In this document: positions 26,199-33,960 of the stretch, piece after piece | Layout: every line of letters starts with the position of its first letter | Numbering within the stretch: the first letter of the stretch is position 1 | DNA from: Verrucomicrobia subdivision 3 bacterium UBA693 | GTDB taxonomy: Bacteria > Verrucomicrobiota > Verrucomicrobiia > Limisphaerales > UBA8199 | Length of the DNA: 36,868 nt | Direction of reading: 5' to 3' | Assembly: GCA_002298785.1 (NCBI GenBank) | Contig: DBMR01000089.1 | Location: 756-37,623 of the forward strand | The notes under the pieces: generated by a model | The model's database searches: none | Told to the model about the DNA's origin: nothing | The model's input: the letters and a program-made list of their open reading frames with translations, nothing else | Program-made: the position numbers and the translations under genes

Positions 26199-28064
26199 TC
26201 AATCAAACACGCTGCGTTCCCGGTTGGCTTTCCGCAATTTATGGCAAAGGCCAAGGCTTAGGTTCTCGAGCAGCTTGATTTTGATTTCCGGATGTTGCTC
26301 GCTCAAGGCGTCAAAGTCCTTCAGGCTCAGGAGATCGCAGGCCGCTTCCGTGTCGGCGATGATCCGGGCGGATCTCGGGGCGCGGTCGATGACCGCCATT
26401 TCTCCGAATGCCATGCCAGCCGAGAAAGTCGCAAGCCGCCGTTTCATCCCGGAATTCAGCGCCAGCATGACGCTCACCTCGCCCTGGGCCAGGAAGTACA
26501 AATGCCCGGCTTCCTCGCCAACCTCGATAATCGTCTGGCCCCGAGCGTAGTTCTGACGTTGCAGCAGGGCGCGCGTGGCGGAAATCTCTTCCGGCGTGAA
26601 CCGGGCAAAAAGCTCGTAATCTTCAAGGCGGGCTTCGAAGCCGCCCGGGCGGCTTTGCAGGGCGCTTTCCAGGAGCCGGTTTTCGCACCATTCCAGCGCC
26701 AGGTCGTCGTCGTCGTAGGCGCGATAGAGCGCTTCATAGCGGGTCCCTAATTTTGCCTTGAGATAGCGGCGCAGCAAAGGCAGTCCGTCGCCATGAACGA
26801 AGACGACCTGCTTGCCGGCTGAGTCGCATTTTTGCAGCAATTGACACAGCATGCGGCACGCGCTTTCGTTCAGCGTCAGCACCCGCTTGCAGTTCAGTAG
26901 CAGATAACGGAAAGTGGACCACTCCGCCATGATTTCCCGAACCACCGATTCGGTGGTGCTGAACATCAGGTTGCCCTGCAGTTGATAGATCCGAATATGG
27001 GGACCGAACTCGCGCAGCGCCTGGCTTTCCTCCTGAGTCCGCACGCGGCTGGAGTTCAGTTCCGCCCCGTTGGTGCGCAACCGCACGACGGATCGGCCCA
27101 CGCTGGGACGGTTGAACAGGTGCAGGTCGAGGTGGCGGGAGATGGCATCGCAGACGCCGATGCCGCGCACGCTGTTGCCGCGCGCGTCCAGGGGCGGGGA
27201 AAACACCCCAATGCCGAGTTGGCCGGGGAGCACCGCGATGATCCCGCCGGCCACCCCGCTCTTGGCCGGCATGCCGATGCGGTAAATCCATTCGCCCGCG
27301 TAGTCGTACATCCCGCAGGACCCCATGACACTCAACACACTCTCGACGTATTCCCCGCGAATCGCCTGTTTGCCGGTGACGGGGTTGACGCCCCGATTGG
27401 CCAGCGTCGCCGCCATGAGGCCCAGGTCGCGGCACGTCACACTGATGGAGCATTGCTGGAAATAGAGCTCGACCACCGGATTGGGATCGCCGCCGAGGAT
27501 GTCGAAGTTACGCAGCATATGACCAATTGCCCGATTACGATGGCCGGTCGAACTCTCAGAGCGGTACACCTCCTCGTCCAGCGTCAAATCGCGGCCGGCA
27601 TAGAGCCCGAAGGTTTCCATCAGTCGCTTGAGTCTGGCGGCCGGAGTTTTCCCTTGAATCAAGCCCGCCGAGGCGATGGCGCCGGCGTTGATCATCGGAT
27701 TGCGGGGCCTTCCGGTCCCCGGATCGAGGCTGATGGAGTTGAAGGCGTCGCCGGTGGGCTCGACGCCCACTTTGCTCAGCACCGTGGTGCGGTCGTGGTC
27801 TTCCAGCGCCAGGCCGTAGACAAACGGTTTCGAGATGGATTGGATCGTGAACGGCTGGCGCGAGTCTCCCGCCTCGTAAACCGCCCCACCCGTCGTGACC
27901 AGGCAAATCCCGAACCAGTCCGGATTGGCTTTGGACAATTCCGGAATGTAGGTGGCCACGCGGCCTTCCTTTACCGGGGCGAATTCCTGGTAAAGCTGGT
28001 GCAGGTAGTCGGTGACCGGGGAAGTCACGCGGGCCTGGGTTTCGGGGTTAATCAGAGTCTGCAT
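26199..28064 (-). CDS. glsA: Glutaminase fused to STAS and cyclic-nucleotide-binding domains
   Basis: 621 aa, cytoplasmic. Residues 1-320 are a complete glutaminase A (L-glutamine to glutamate plus ammonia, serine-dependent, penicillin-binding-protein fold). They show QSISKPF with Ser76 and Lys79, NPMINAGAIA, and GMPAKSGVAGGI. Ordinary GlsA is about 310 aa, so the rest is added. Residues about 345-450 form a STAS domain (RIYQLQGNLMFSTTESVV, FRYLLLNCKRVLTLNESA). Residues about 480-615 form a cNMP-binding domain with phosphate cassette FGEMAVIDRAPRSARIIAD near residue 553. Ligand binding or partner proteins may control activity through these domains, making it a regulated glutaminase. This is inference: the ligand is not known, and the domain may serve oligomerisation. 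No operon partner. Confidence 0.92.
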   Translation of the reverse strand: MQTLINPETQARVTSPVTDYLHQLYQEFAPVKEGRVATYIPELSKANPDWFGICLVTTGGAVYEAGDSRQPFTIQSISKPFVYGLALEDHDRTTVLSKVGVEPTGDAFNSISLDPGTGRPRNPMINAGAIASAGLIQGKTPAARLKRLMETFGLYAGRDLTLDEEVYRSESSTGHRNRAIGHMLRNFDILGGDPNPVVELYFQQCSISVTCRDLGLMAATLANRGVNPVTGKQAIRGEYVESVLSVMGSCGMYDYAGEWIYRIGMPAKSGVAGGIIAVLPGQLGIGVFSPPLDARGNSVRGIGVCDAISRHLDLHLFNRPSVGRSVVRLRTNGAELNSSRVRTQEESQALREFGPHIRIYQLQGNLMFSTTESVVREIMAEWSTFRYLLLNCKRVLTLNESACRMLCQLLQKCDSAGKQVVFVHGDGLPLLRRYLKAKLGTRYEALYRAYDDDDLALEWCENRLLESALQSRPGGFEARLEDYELFARFTPEEISATRALLQRQNYARGQTIIEVGEEAGHLYFLAQGEVSVMLALNSGMKRRLATFSAGMAFGEMAVIDRAPRSARIIADTEAACDLLSLKDFDALSEQHPEIKIKLLENLSLGLCHKLRKANRERSVFD

Positions 28065-28423
28065 GCGAAGCGAGAGGGAAGTGGTGATGGATGTAGACGT
28101 GGTTGCGCGGAGCGCGCTGGATATAAACGGGGTATATCTGAGCGCGGCTCCCGCCTGATCATTGGTTGCTTTAATTTAGTTGTTTAGAATCTGCTATGCA
28201 CTAGGCAAGACCTGTGCCAAGCCCTGCGGCCGCCGGCGCTCGGAAGAATTTTTCGCGGAATGCGGCGAATTGTAGGGAAATGCCGGTCCTCGGCGCGAGG
28301 GAACAGCCATGGGCGCAGTTGCTTTTTGCGCAGTGCGGGAAAATCGCGCCAATTCCCCGGCGATTGACGAGGGTTGTCACCTCCAATATATTAGCTTCCG
28401 TAGTTGCAGGCATAATAAACTTT
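28065..28423. other. Divergent intergenic region between glsA and the YHS-like gene
   Basis: No credible gene is seen in these 359 bases. An in-frame extension upstream of the YHS-like start is open but lacks protein-like composition. The right end holds a good promoter for the YHS-like gene. The left part has an AT-rich stretch (about 28160-28195) that may hold the glsA promoter, but no convincing hexamer pair was found. Confidence 0.6.
28364..28392 (+). promoter_or_regulatory. Sigma-70-type promoter of the YHS-like gene
   Basis: TTGACG (28364-28369) and TATATT (28387-28392) are separated by exactly 17 bases. The predicted transcript start is near 28399, leaving a leader of about 25 bases before the ATG at 28424. 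This is the best promoter match in the window. Confidence 0.65.
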
Positions 28424-28705
28424 ATGAAAAAAATCACAAGAATCGCCGCGCCGCTGCTGGCGATCGTTTTCGCCGTTTCACCTTTCGCCACGCTGGCCGG
28501 AGATCAGAAGGAAGCCAAAGCCAAGCCGTATCCGCTGAATACCTGCATCGTTTCGGGGGAGAAACTGGGCGACATGGGGGAGACCTTTACCTTTGTGTAT
28601 CAAGGCCAGGAGATCAAACTTTGCTGCAAATCCTGCCAGAAAGATTTCAACAAGGCGCCCAAGAAGTATTTGAAGAAGCTGGCCGAATCGAAAGAGAAGA
28701 AGTAA
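28424..28705 (+). CDS. Small secreted YHS/TRASH-like metal-binding protein
   Basis: 93 aa. The start at the ATG 28424 gives a typical signal peptide (KKITRIAAPLLAIVFAVSPF ending TLA-GD). The mature part contains YPLNTCIVSGEKLG, then FVYQGQEIKLCCKSCQKDF, followed by a Lys-rich tail (KAPKKYLKKLAESKEKK). The Cys pattern C...CCxxC with the surrounding aromatic residues fits YHS/TRASH-type heavy-metal-binding domains, often linked to copper or other soft metals. It is probably a periplasmic metal binder or chaperone; the metal is not known. It stands alone with its own promoter and terminator. The open frame extends further upstream, but the promoter position argues for this start. Confidence 0.8.
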   Translation: MKKITRIAAPLLAIVFAVSPFATLAGDQKEAKAKPYPLNTCIVSGEKLGDMGETFTFVYQGQEIKLCCKSCQKDFNKAPKKYLKKLAESKEKK

Positions 28706-28766
28706 CCCGCGCGGCGGTGGCTCCGAAAGATATGGAGCCTGACGCGCTACATTTCAGGGAATAGCG

Positions 28767-28817
28767 ATCGAACCGGAACGCTGCGAGCGCGCGGTGTTCG
28801 ACAGTTCGATTTTTTTT
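28767..28817 (+). terminator. Rho-independent terminator of the YHS-like gene
   Basis: The outer stem ATCGAAC/GTTCGAT (7 bp) encloses an inner GAAC/GTTC pairing and a small CGCT-GCG-AGCG hairpin. It is followed immediately by a run of eight T. Strong terminator form, about 60 bases after the stop codon. Confidence 0.75.
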
Positions 28818-28856
28818 GTGGGGCAGGGGAGTTCGTGGCCTACCGACGCGACCCGG

Positions 28857-29798
28857 CTACTTCCGGGCCGGCGCCGGGGCAGCGGCCTGGGCGGCAGGAG
28901 GCGCGGCCTCCAGGGCGGCGAAGCCTTTGTTCACGAGTTCGGCCGCTTTCTTGTCACGGGTGACACGGTCCACGCTATCGAGCACCACGGCGATCACGCG
29001 TTGACCGTTACGGGAGGCAGTCACGGCGATCGAATATCCGGCTTTAGCAATGAAACCGGTCTTGAGGCCATCGCAACCGTTCAATGATCCCAGCAAGTGG
29101 TTATGCGAACGCATCACGACCTGCTTAGGGCCCGGCCGGAAAATCCGTTCGCGCGTCGAGGTATACTTCAGCGCCTCGGGATGTTTCGACAATAGCTCCC
29201 TGCATACCAGGGAGAAATCGCGCGCGGTGGTCACGTCATCCGCATCACCGGGGGCCGGGGGCAGGCCGTGCACGGAGTTGAACTTCGTCTGTTTCATTCC
29301 CAATTGGGCCGCCTTCTGATTCATGAGGGCCACAAAGCCTTCAGTCGATCCCGCCACCCGTTCCGCCAGGACCACTGCCGAATCGTTCGCGGATTGAATC
29401 ATCAGCGCATACAGCAGATCCTCGACGGTGAAGGTTTCGCGCGTGTCCAACCACACCTGCGAACCGCCCGTTTTTGCCGCTTTGGCGCTGACGGTGGCTT
29501 TGTCCTGCAACGACAACTGTCCCGCGTTGATCTTGTCCAGGATGATCAGGAAATCGATGATCTTGAGCATGCTCGCCGGGTAACCTTTGGCGTCGGCCTG
29601 GTCCTCGAAGAGCACCTTGCCGGTGGCGGCATCGATCACAATCGCCCCGAGATAAGGGTTCTTAGAGATGGTATTGGATTTGGTCGAAGTCGACTTTTTG
29701 GCGGTGGATTTAGCCGTGGTTTTCTGGGCGGCCAACAGGCTGCCCGGGAGCAGCGCCAGCGTGAGCACCAGCAAGGCGTAAAAGAAAATTCGTTTCAT
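28857..29798 (-). CDS. D-alanyl-D-alanine carboxypeptidase (S11/PBP5 family)
   Basis: The start chosen is the ATG at 29798, giving signal peptide MKRIFFYALLVLTLALLPGS up to LLAAQ; the open frame continues to 30140 but has no protein-like content there. The product is 313 aa. A Lys/Ser/Thr-rich linker (about residues 24-45) is followed by the penicillin-binding-protein catalytic domain, with Ser76-M-L-Lys79, Ser136-Ala-Asn138 and Lys246-Thr-Gly. It trims the terminal D-Ala of peptidoglycan stem peptides in the periplasm. The C-terminus is Ala/Pro-rich and lacks the amphipathic membrane anchor of E. coli PBP5, and the protein is shorter than PBP5, so it resembles the PBP7/DacB-like short forms. 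Convergent with the YHS-like gene. Confidence 0.88.
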   Translation of the reverse strand: MKRIFFYALLVLTLALLPGSLLAAQKTTAKSTAKKSTSTKSNTISKNPYLGAIVIDAATGKVLFEDQADAKGYPASMLKIIDFLIILDKINAGQLSLQDKATVSAKAAKTGGSQVWLDTRETFTVEDLLYALMIQSANDSAVVLAERVAGSTEGFVALMNQKAAQLGMKQTKFNSVHGLPPAPGDADDVTTARDFSLVCRELLSKHPEALKYTSTRERIFRPGPKQVVMRSHNHLLGSLNGCDGLKTGFIAKAGYSIAVTASRNGQRVIAVVLDSVDRVTRDKKAAELVNKGFAALEAAPPAAQAAAPAPARK

Positions 29799-29943
29799 GT
29801 ATGCGATAAAATCGTGCACAGGTTGGGACCCCCCGGCATCCGGGTCAAGCCCTGGATGAATGGCGCAGATTTTTGGCAGACACCGGGGGATTTCTGCGGT
29901 TGGCGAACCTTGACATAAGGTCCCGGGAGTGTATTGAGAGCTA

Positions 29944-31023
29944 ATGTCTCGGACCGACGGTGGAGCGGTGGCAAGCAATGGGCGATCCCGGCTTTTTGGG
30001 AGCGCTGGAGGAGGCATTTGGCGCTCTATCTTGCTGTTCTTGGTGCTGGTGCTGCTGTGGTTGGTGACTCCGAACACCATTGCGGGATCCGCCTCCACCA
30101 ACCGTATGGCTCGTCCTTCCCTGGATGGGTTGCTGATCAAATTGGGTTATGCCTCGTTGCCGTTGCAACGTTCGGAAGGGAATCCGCCATACATCCTGGT
30201 GCGCTACGGCGGCAAGGAACGACGCTTCCTGCTCGACACGGGTTGCACGTTGAACATTGTCGATCGTGCACTGGCCAAGAAGTTGAAGCCGCTCGATAAG
30301 AGTGGCGTTACCCTGAAAGATTCGATCCGGGAGCATTACGATTCGTCCGATACCGTGGTGTTGGGGGAATTGGATTTCGGCAAGGTCAAAGTGCAGAACG
30401 AGCCAGCGGAGGTGATGAGCCCCAACTCGAGCGGGTACAAGATTTATGACGGCATCCTGGGAGGCGAGTTTCTGCGGCGCCACCATTGTGTGGTGGATTG
30501 CACGGATCCCCGTCTGTATCTGCGCACTGAGAAGCCGGATGCGGCAATCGCTGGCGCGCTGAAAAGCGCGCTGCGCGGCAGCGGTTACGTGGAGGTGCCC
30601 CTGACCAGCGCCGGCACACTGGTGGTGGCCGATTGCCGCATTAACGATCGGCCTGCACGTCTCCTCGTGGATACCGGCGCTTCGTTTACCGGAATTTCCA
30701 CCAGCCACGCCAAACGTTTCGATTTGACCCTGATGCCGACCGGGCTCCGGTTGTCGGGCATCGGCGCTATTGGTGATGCCGATGCGTATGCGGCCAAACC
30801 GCGCTCGTTGACCTTTGCCGGTCAGGAAATGCCGCTGTTGGGGCTGCACATTTCCGTGGCGGATTTATCAAGCTGGCGAGTTGGGGAAAAAGGCGGGGTG
30901 CTGGAGAACGTGGACGGGATGTTGGGCGCGGAGTTATTGGCCGCGAATGGTGGGGTGTTGGTTTACAGCACCTTGACGCTTTGGTACCAGTCGGGAATCG
31001 CCCCCTTAGCCCCGAGAAAATAG
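29944..31023 (+). CDS. Membrane-anchored protein with two retropepsin-like aspartic protease lobes
   Basis: 359 aa. An N-terminal membrane segment (about residues 28-46, SILLFLVLVLLWLV) may be a signal anchor. Two similar domains follow. The first (about residues 80-200) has FLLDTGCTLNIV with Asp98 and ends near YDGILGGEFL. The second (about 215-355) has LLVDTGASFTGIS with Asp243 and ends near VDGMLGAELL. Each repeats the order hydrophobic-hydrophobic-D-T-G-[AC]-[ST] then G-[IM]-L-G-x-E-[FL]-L, as in bacterial retropepsin-like (Asp_protease_2) families. One chain could therefore form an intramolecular pepsin-like active site (inference). Substrate is unknown. The gene ends 62 bp before the pseudopilin gene on the same strand. 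Confidence 0.82.
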   Translation: MSRTDGGAVASNGRSRLFGSAGGGIWRSILLFLVLVLLWLVTPNTIAGSASTNRMARPSLDGLLIKLGYASLPLQRSEGNPPYILVRYGGKERRFLLDTGCTLNIVDRALAKKLKPLDKSGVTLKDSIREHYDSSDTVVLGELDFGKVKVQNEPAEVMSPNSSGYKIYDGILGGEFLRRHHCVVDCTDPRLYLRTEKPDAAIAGALKSALRGSGYVEVPLTSAGTLVVADCRINDRPARLLVDTGASFTGISTSHAKRFDLTLMPTGLRLSGIGAIGDADAYAAKPRSLTFAGQEMPLLGLHISVADLSSWRVGEKGGVLENVDGMLGAELLAANGGVLVYSTLTLWYQSGIAPLAPRK

Positions 31024-31085
31024 ACCGACACGTTACATATTTGACTTTCCACAACCTCGGGATTAGGCATGATTTAGACCTAGCT

Positions 31086-31940
31086 ATGAACACAGCCCTG
31101 CATCGGACCCAGACCCCGGTTAGTCATCCCTCATTTGTCAGCAATACAGTGCGGCGGCGTGGTTTCACTTTGATCGAGTTGTTAGTGGTGATTGCCATCA
31201 TCGCGATCCTGGCGGCCATGCTGTTGCCGGCGCTTAATAAAGCCAAAGAAAAGTCTCAAGCCATTCGCTGCATGAACAACATGAAGCAATTGGCTGTGTG
31301 TTGGACGATGTATGCCGGGGACAACAACGATGGCGTGGTGCGAAACTGGCTGGCCCCAAGTGGGTTGTCTTCCCCCGAGTCCTGGATTTCAGGCGACGTC
31401 TCCAAATCCCCGGGTATGACGAATGTTTACGACATCATGAACAACCGGCTGTACAACTACAACACCAGCCCCGGGATCTACAAATGTCCCTCGATCACTG
31501 GTCGCGCGCCGGTAGGTGTGCCCGCCACTTCCTTGGTCCGCACCTGCTCCATGAACGGGCGCATGGGCGGCGGGGATGCTGCTGACGCTGCTCGTTACGG
31601 GGTGGTGGATACCTCCTACATCCTCGGCCCAAACTATCCCATGTTCAAAAAGACCGTGCAAATCATCCGTCCCGGCCCTTCCCAGGCGTTTATTTTCCTG
31701 GATGAAAGCCTGAACACGGTGGACGACGGTTATTTCGCGGTGCGCCTGACCTTAACCTGGCAGAATTCCCCCACGGCCAGACACAGCCAGGGCTCGGTAT
31801 TTTCATTTGCCGACGGTCACTCCGAGCGCTGGCGCTGGAAAGCCTTGAACAAAGAGCAAGGCTTCGACGTGGCCGTCGCCGCCAATACTCTCATCGCCGC
31901 GGATTTGAAGAAACTCCAGGACGCCACGGCGGTGCCTTGA
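31086..31940 (+). CDS. Type II secretion/type IV pseudopilin with H-X9-DG motif
   Basis: 284 aa. The prepilin peptidase site RRRG-FTLIELLVV (cleavage after Gly26) is followed by a long hydrophobic helix, ILAAMLLPALNKAKEKSQ, typical of verrucomicrobial and planctomycete pseudopilins. The C-terminal part contains His233-X9-Asp243-Gly244 (ARHSQGSVFSFADGHSERW), the H-X9-DG processing-associated signature of this lineage. Such proteins occur in many copies per genome, away from the secretion machinery genes, and their individual roles are unknown. The start is the ATG at 31086, because it leaves a short leader before the cleavage site. No secretion machinery gene is in the window. Confidence 0.9.
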   Translation: MNTALHRTQTPVSHPSFVSNTVRRRGFTLIELLVVIAIIAILAAMLLPALNKAKEKSQAIRCMNNMKQLAVCWTMYAGDNNDGVVRNWLAPSGLSSPESWISGDVSKSPGMTNVYDIMNNRLYNYNTSPGIYKCPSITGRAPVGVPATSLVRTCSMNGRMGGGDAADAARYGVVDTSYILGPNYPMFKKTVQIIRPGPSQAFIFLDESLNTVDDGYFAVRLTLTWQNSPTARHSQGSVFSFADGHSERWRWKALNKEQGFDVAVAANTLIAADLKKLQDATAVP

Positions 31941-31966
31941 TTTAGCATCTGGGGAGTGGCGATGAG

Positions 31967-33157
31967 CTATTTCCCCAGCCAATGGCCGATCATTTTTGAA
32001 GCCACCTCGTCGCAGCCTTTCTCGGCACCGGGGCCCGCGATGTTCGTGCCCACGATAACCGAGAAATTCTTCTCCGGGGCCAGCCACATCACCACATACC
32101 ACATGGTGTTTGAGCCATTGTGCATTATCGCGGAGCCACCAGCCCAACCGCGCTGGACCACCACCCAGCCGCAAGCGTAGTCACTCCCCTCGGGCGGCGT
32201 ATGGAGCTTGGCCAGGGTGGCGGGCTGCAACAGGCTATTGGTCTGTCCGCGTTGCAGGTGAAAAATGGTGAACCGGGCGAGGTCATCGAGGGAACAGTGC
32301 ACGCGGCCGCCCGGGGCGATCGCCGGCGGATTATCCTCCTGGGATGGGCGTATGGATCTGGGAGTGCGGGTGTGTCCCCACGGCGCATCAATGGCGCCCC
32401 GGGTTCCGGGCGGCCCAAAACCCGCGGTATCCATGTGCAGCGGCTTGAAGAGTCGTTCGGTGATCAGTTTCTCCCAGGGGGTGCCTGTGAGCTTTTCCAA
32501 CATCGCACCGACAACGGAGTAGCCCTGGTTGGAATAGATCGTTTCGGTGCCGGGTGGCGCCTCCGGGGATTGTCGCAGCACGGCTTTTACGAATTCCAGG
32601 CGTTGTTCGGTGGGAGTGCCGGTCTGTTCCCAGGCCCGCTTCCATGCGGCCGGGGGCGGTGTGCCGGGGAGTCCGCCACGGTGCTGCAATAACTGCTCGA
32701 CGGTCACGTTGTCATACTGCGGATCGATGATGCCTTTCAAAGCAGGGAACACGTCGGTGATCGTGGTTTCCCATCGCAATTTTCCTTCCTCGATCAGTTT
32801 GGCAGCAAGCGTGGCCGTCATGGACTTGGTGCAGGAACCGATGTGGAAGACGTCGTTGGTCGTAACTGGAGTTGGGTCGCCAAACTTGCGGACTCCGGTG
32901 GCAGCGCGGTGGCAGATCTGGCCATCTTTCACCACCACGACCGCTAACGCGGGCAGATCGTGCTTTTGGCGCAGGGCTTCAAGCTCCTTTGACACATCTT
33001 CAGGTGTTGCCGGCGCGGCATTCCCCGTGATTGCGAAAAGGGTCAGGATCGAACCGAGCAGAGAATACACTCTTTGCCTGCACGACCATTCGCTGACTGG
33101 GTGCGGGCGCCGGTGGAGATGATGAATCCTGGCATTCGTCGAGGTTTGAATGTTCAT
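31967..33157 (-). CDS. Secreted class C beta-lactamase-fold serine hydrolase (S12 family)
   Basis: 396 aa with a long N-terminal region and a hydrophobic signal segment (LLGSILTLFAITGNAA, about residues 33-48). The catalytic triad of the family is visible as Ser108-C-T-Lys111 (HIGSCTKSM), Tyr208-S-Asn210 (YSNQG) and His346-N-Gly (HNGS) in place of the KTG of true beta-lactamases. HxG in the third motif is common in esterases, D-aminopeptidases and other S12 hydrolases, so resistance to beta-lactams should not be inferred. It probably hydrolyses an ester or peptide in the periplasm. Convergent with the pseudopilin gene, 26 bases apart. Confidence 0.85.
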   Translation of the reverse strand: MNIQTSTNARIHHLHRRPHPVSEWSCRQRVYSLLGSILTLFAITGNAAPATPEDVSKELEALRQKHDLPALAVVVVKDGQICHRAATGVRKFGDPTPVTTNDVFHIGSCTKSMTATLAAKLIEEGKLRWETTITDVFPALKGIIDPQYDNVTVEQLLQHRGGLPGTPPPAAWKRAWEQTGTPTEQRLEFVKAVLRQSPEAPPGTETIYSNQGYSVVGAMLEKLTGTPWEKLITERLFKPLHMDTAGFGPPGTRGAIDAPWGHTRTPRSIRPSQEDNPPAIAPGGRVHCSLDDLARFTIFHLQRGQTNSLLQPATLAKLHTPPEGSDYACGWVVVQRGWAGGSAIMHNGSNTMWYVVMWLAPEKNFSVIVGTNIAGPGAEKGCDEVASKMIGHWLGK

Positions 33158-33220
33158 GAAAAGCTGTGGATTTGAGGTTCCAACCGCGACGGATGTTGGT
33201 GGCTCGAATTCTGGATAGCG

Positions 33221-33814
33221 TTACGGCGAGCCGGCAGGAGCGGCGGAGTTGGGCGGCAGTGCGACGAATGAGGCCGCGCGTGGGTTCGGAATGCGTTCGC
33301 GGAAAGTCCAGCGCTCACCCGGGGCGAAATGCTTGCGGCTGAGGGTGCCTACTCCCAAAGGTTTGCCATCAGCATCGGCGATTTGGAACTGCAATTCGAA
33401 GTTCTCCACCGCCTGGTTGCGGGTGTTGACGACTTCGCCCACCGCGTAAACCGCTCCGTCAGCGCCTTTCTCAGCGCGGATCGGGGACACGCTATAGCCC
33501 GGGATGAGATTCGAATTGGCGGGAGCGTCCACCGTGGCGCGGCGCCCGGGGCGGTTCTGGTCCGCCAGTCGTTCCGCTCGTTTTAGCAGCAATACGCAAA
33601 GCGCGAAGCCGGCGACGAGTACGAGCACCGTTACCAATGTCCAAACCACCATGCGCCGGGGAATCGCCGTCCCGATCTCCGGCGTGGCCAATTGCAGCTC
33701 GGTTTCCCGGCCGCATAACGGACAGGGAGCCACGAGACCGATATGCTCGGCAGCGAAATCGAAATGCCCGCCGCACTGGGCGCAGACGCCCGGCACATTC
33801 TTGGTCCGATTCAT
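33221..33814 (-). CDS. Zinc-ribbon membrane protein with FxLYD-like domain
   Basis: 197 aa. An N-terminal zinc ribbon has Cys11-A-Q-Cys14 and Cys31-P-L-Cys34. A membrane helix lies at about residues 54-78 (MVVWTLVTVLVLVAGFALCV). The extracytoplasmic part has SVSPIRAEKGADGAVYAVGE, then VVNTRNQAVENFELQFQI, then a turn and FAPGERWTF. These fit the FxLYD/DUF3426-like beta-sandwich found behind zinc ribbons in other bacteria. Function is unknown. It lies 63 bp upstream of the S12 hydrolase start on the same strand and could be co-transcribed with it. Confidence 0.75.
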   Translation of the reverse strand: MNRTKNVPGVCAQCGGHFDFAAEHIGLVAPCPLCGRETELQLATPEIGTAIPRRMVVWTLVTVLVLVAGFALCVLLLKRAERLADQNRPGRRATVDAPANSNLIPGYSVSPIRAEKGADGAVYAVGEVVNTRNQAVENFELQFQIADADGKPLGVGTLSRKHFAPGERWTFRERIPNPRAASFVALPPNSAAPAGSP

Positions 33815-33884
33815 GTTGGCAGTGAAAAATGAAAGCGCCGTCAGGGAAAGTTAAAAGTGCGCGCAAACGAAATTAGTTGATCCG

Positions 33885-33914
33885 ATATCGTCAGGCTGCA
33901 TATCGTCAAGCTGC
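33885..33914 (+). repeat. Tandem 15-bp direct repeat upstream of the beta-helix gene
   Basis: ATATCGTCAGGCTGC (33885-33899) is followed at once by ATATCGTCAAGCTGC (33900-33914), one mismatch. It lies 47 bases before the preferred TTG start. It may be a protein-binding site or a chance duplication. Confidence 0.6.
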
Positions 33915-33948
33915 GAATCCGGCGCCGCATTTGCGGAACCGGACGAAT

Positions 33949-33953
33949 AGAGG
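33949..33953 (+). promoter_or_regulatory. Ribosome binding site selecting a TTG start
   Basis: AGAGG lies seven bases before the TTG at 33961, directly ahead of a clear signal peptide. It argues against an upstream TTG at 33877, which would add 28 residues before the signal. Confidence 0.55.
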
Positions 33954-33960
33954 ATTCTCA

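Noticed and set aside
26982..28187. Long plus-strand open frame (401 codons) opposite the glutaminase gene
   Set aside because: Antisense to a clearly conserved gene; composition rich in His, Arg and Gly without any recognisable motif.
29941..30849. Minus-strand open frame (302 codons) opposite the aspartic-protease-like gene
   Set aside because: Antisense to a gene with paired DTG motifs and a clear fold; composition is unlike its neighbours.
31041..31076. Promoter for the pseudopilin gene (TTGACT at 31041)
   Set aside because: A good -35-like hexamer is present, but no -10-like hexamer lies at 16-18 bases; the nearest CATGAT is 21 bases away.
31967..33157. Antibiotic-resistance beta-lactamase
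   Set aside because: The third motif is HNG instead of KTG and the family includes many esterases and peptidases; context gives no resistance signal.
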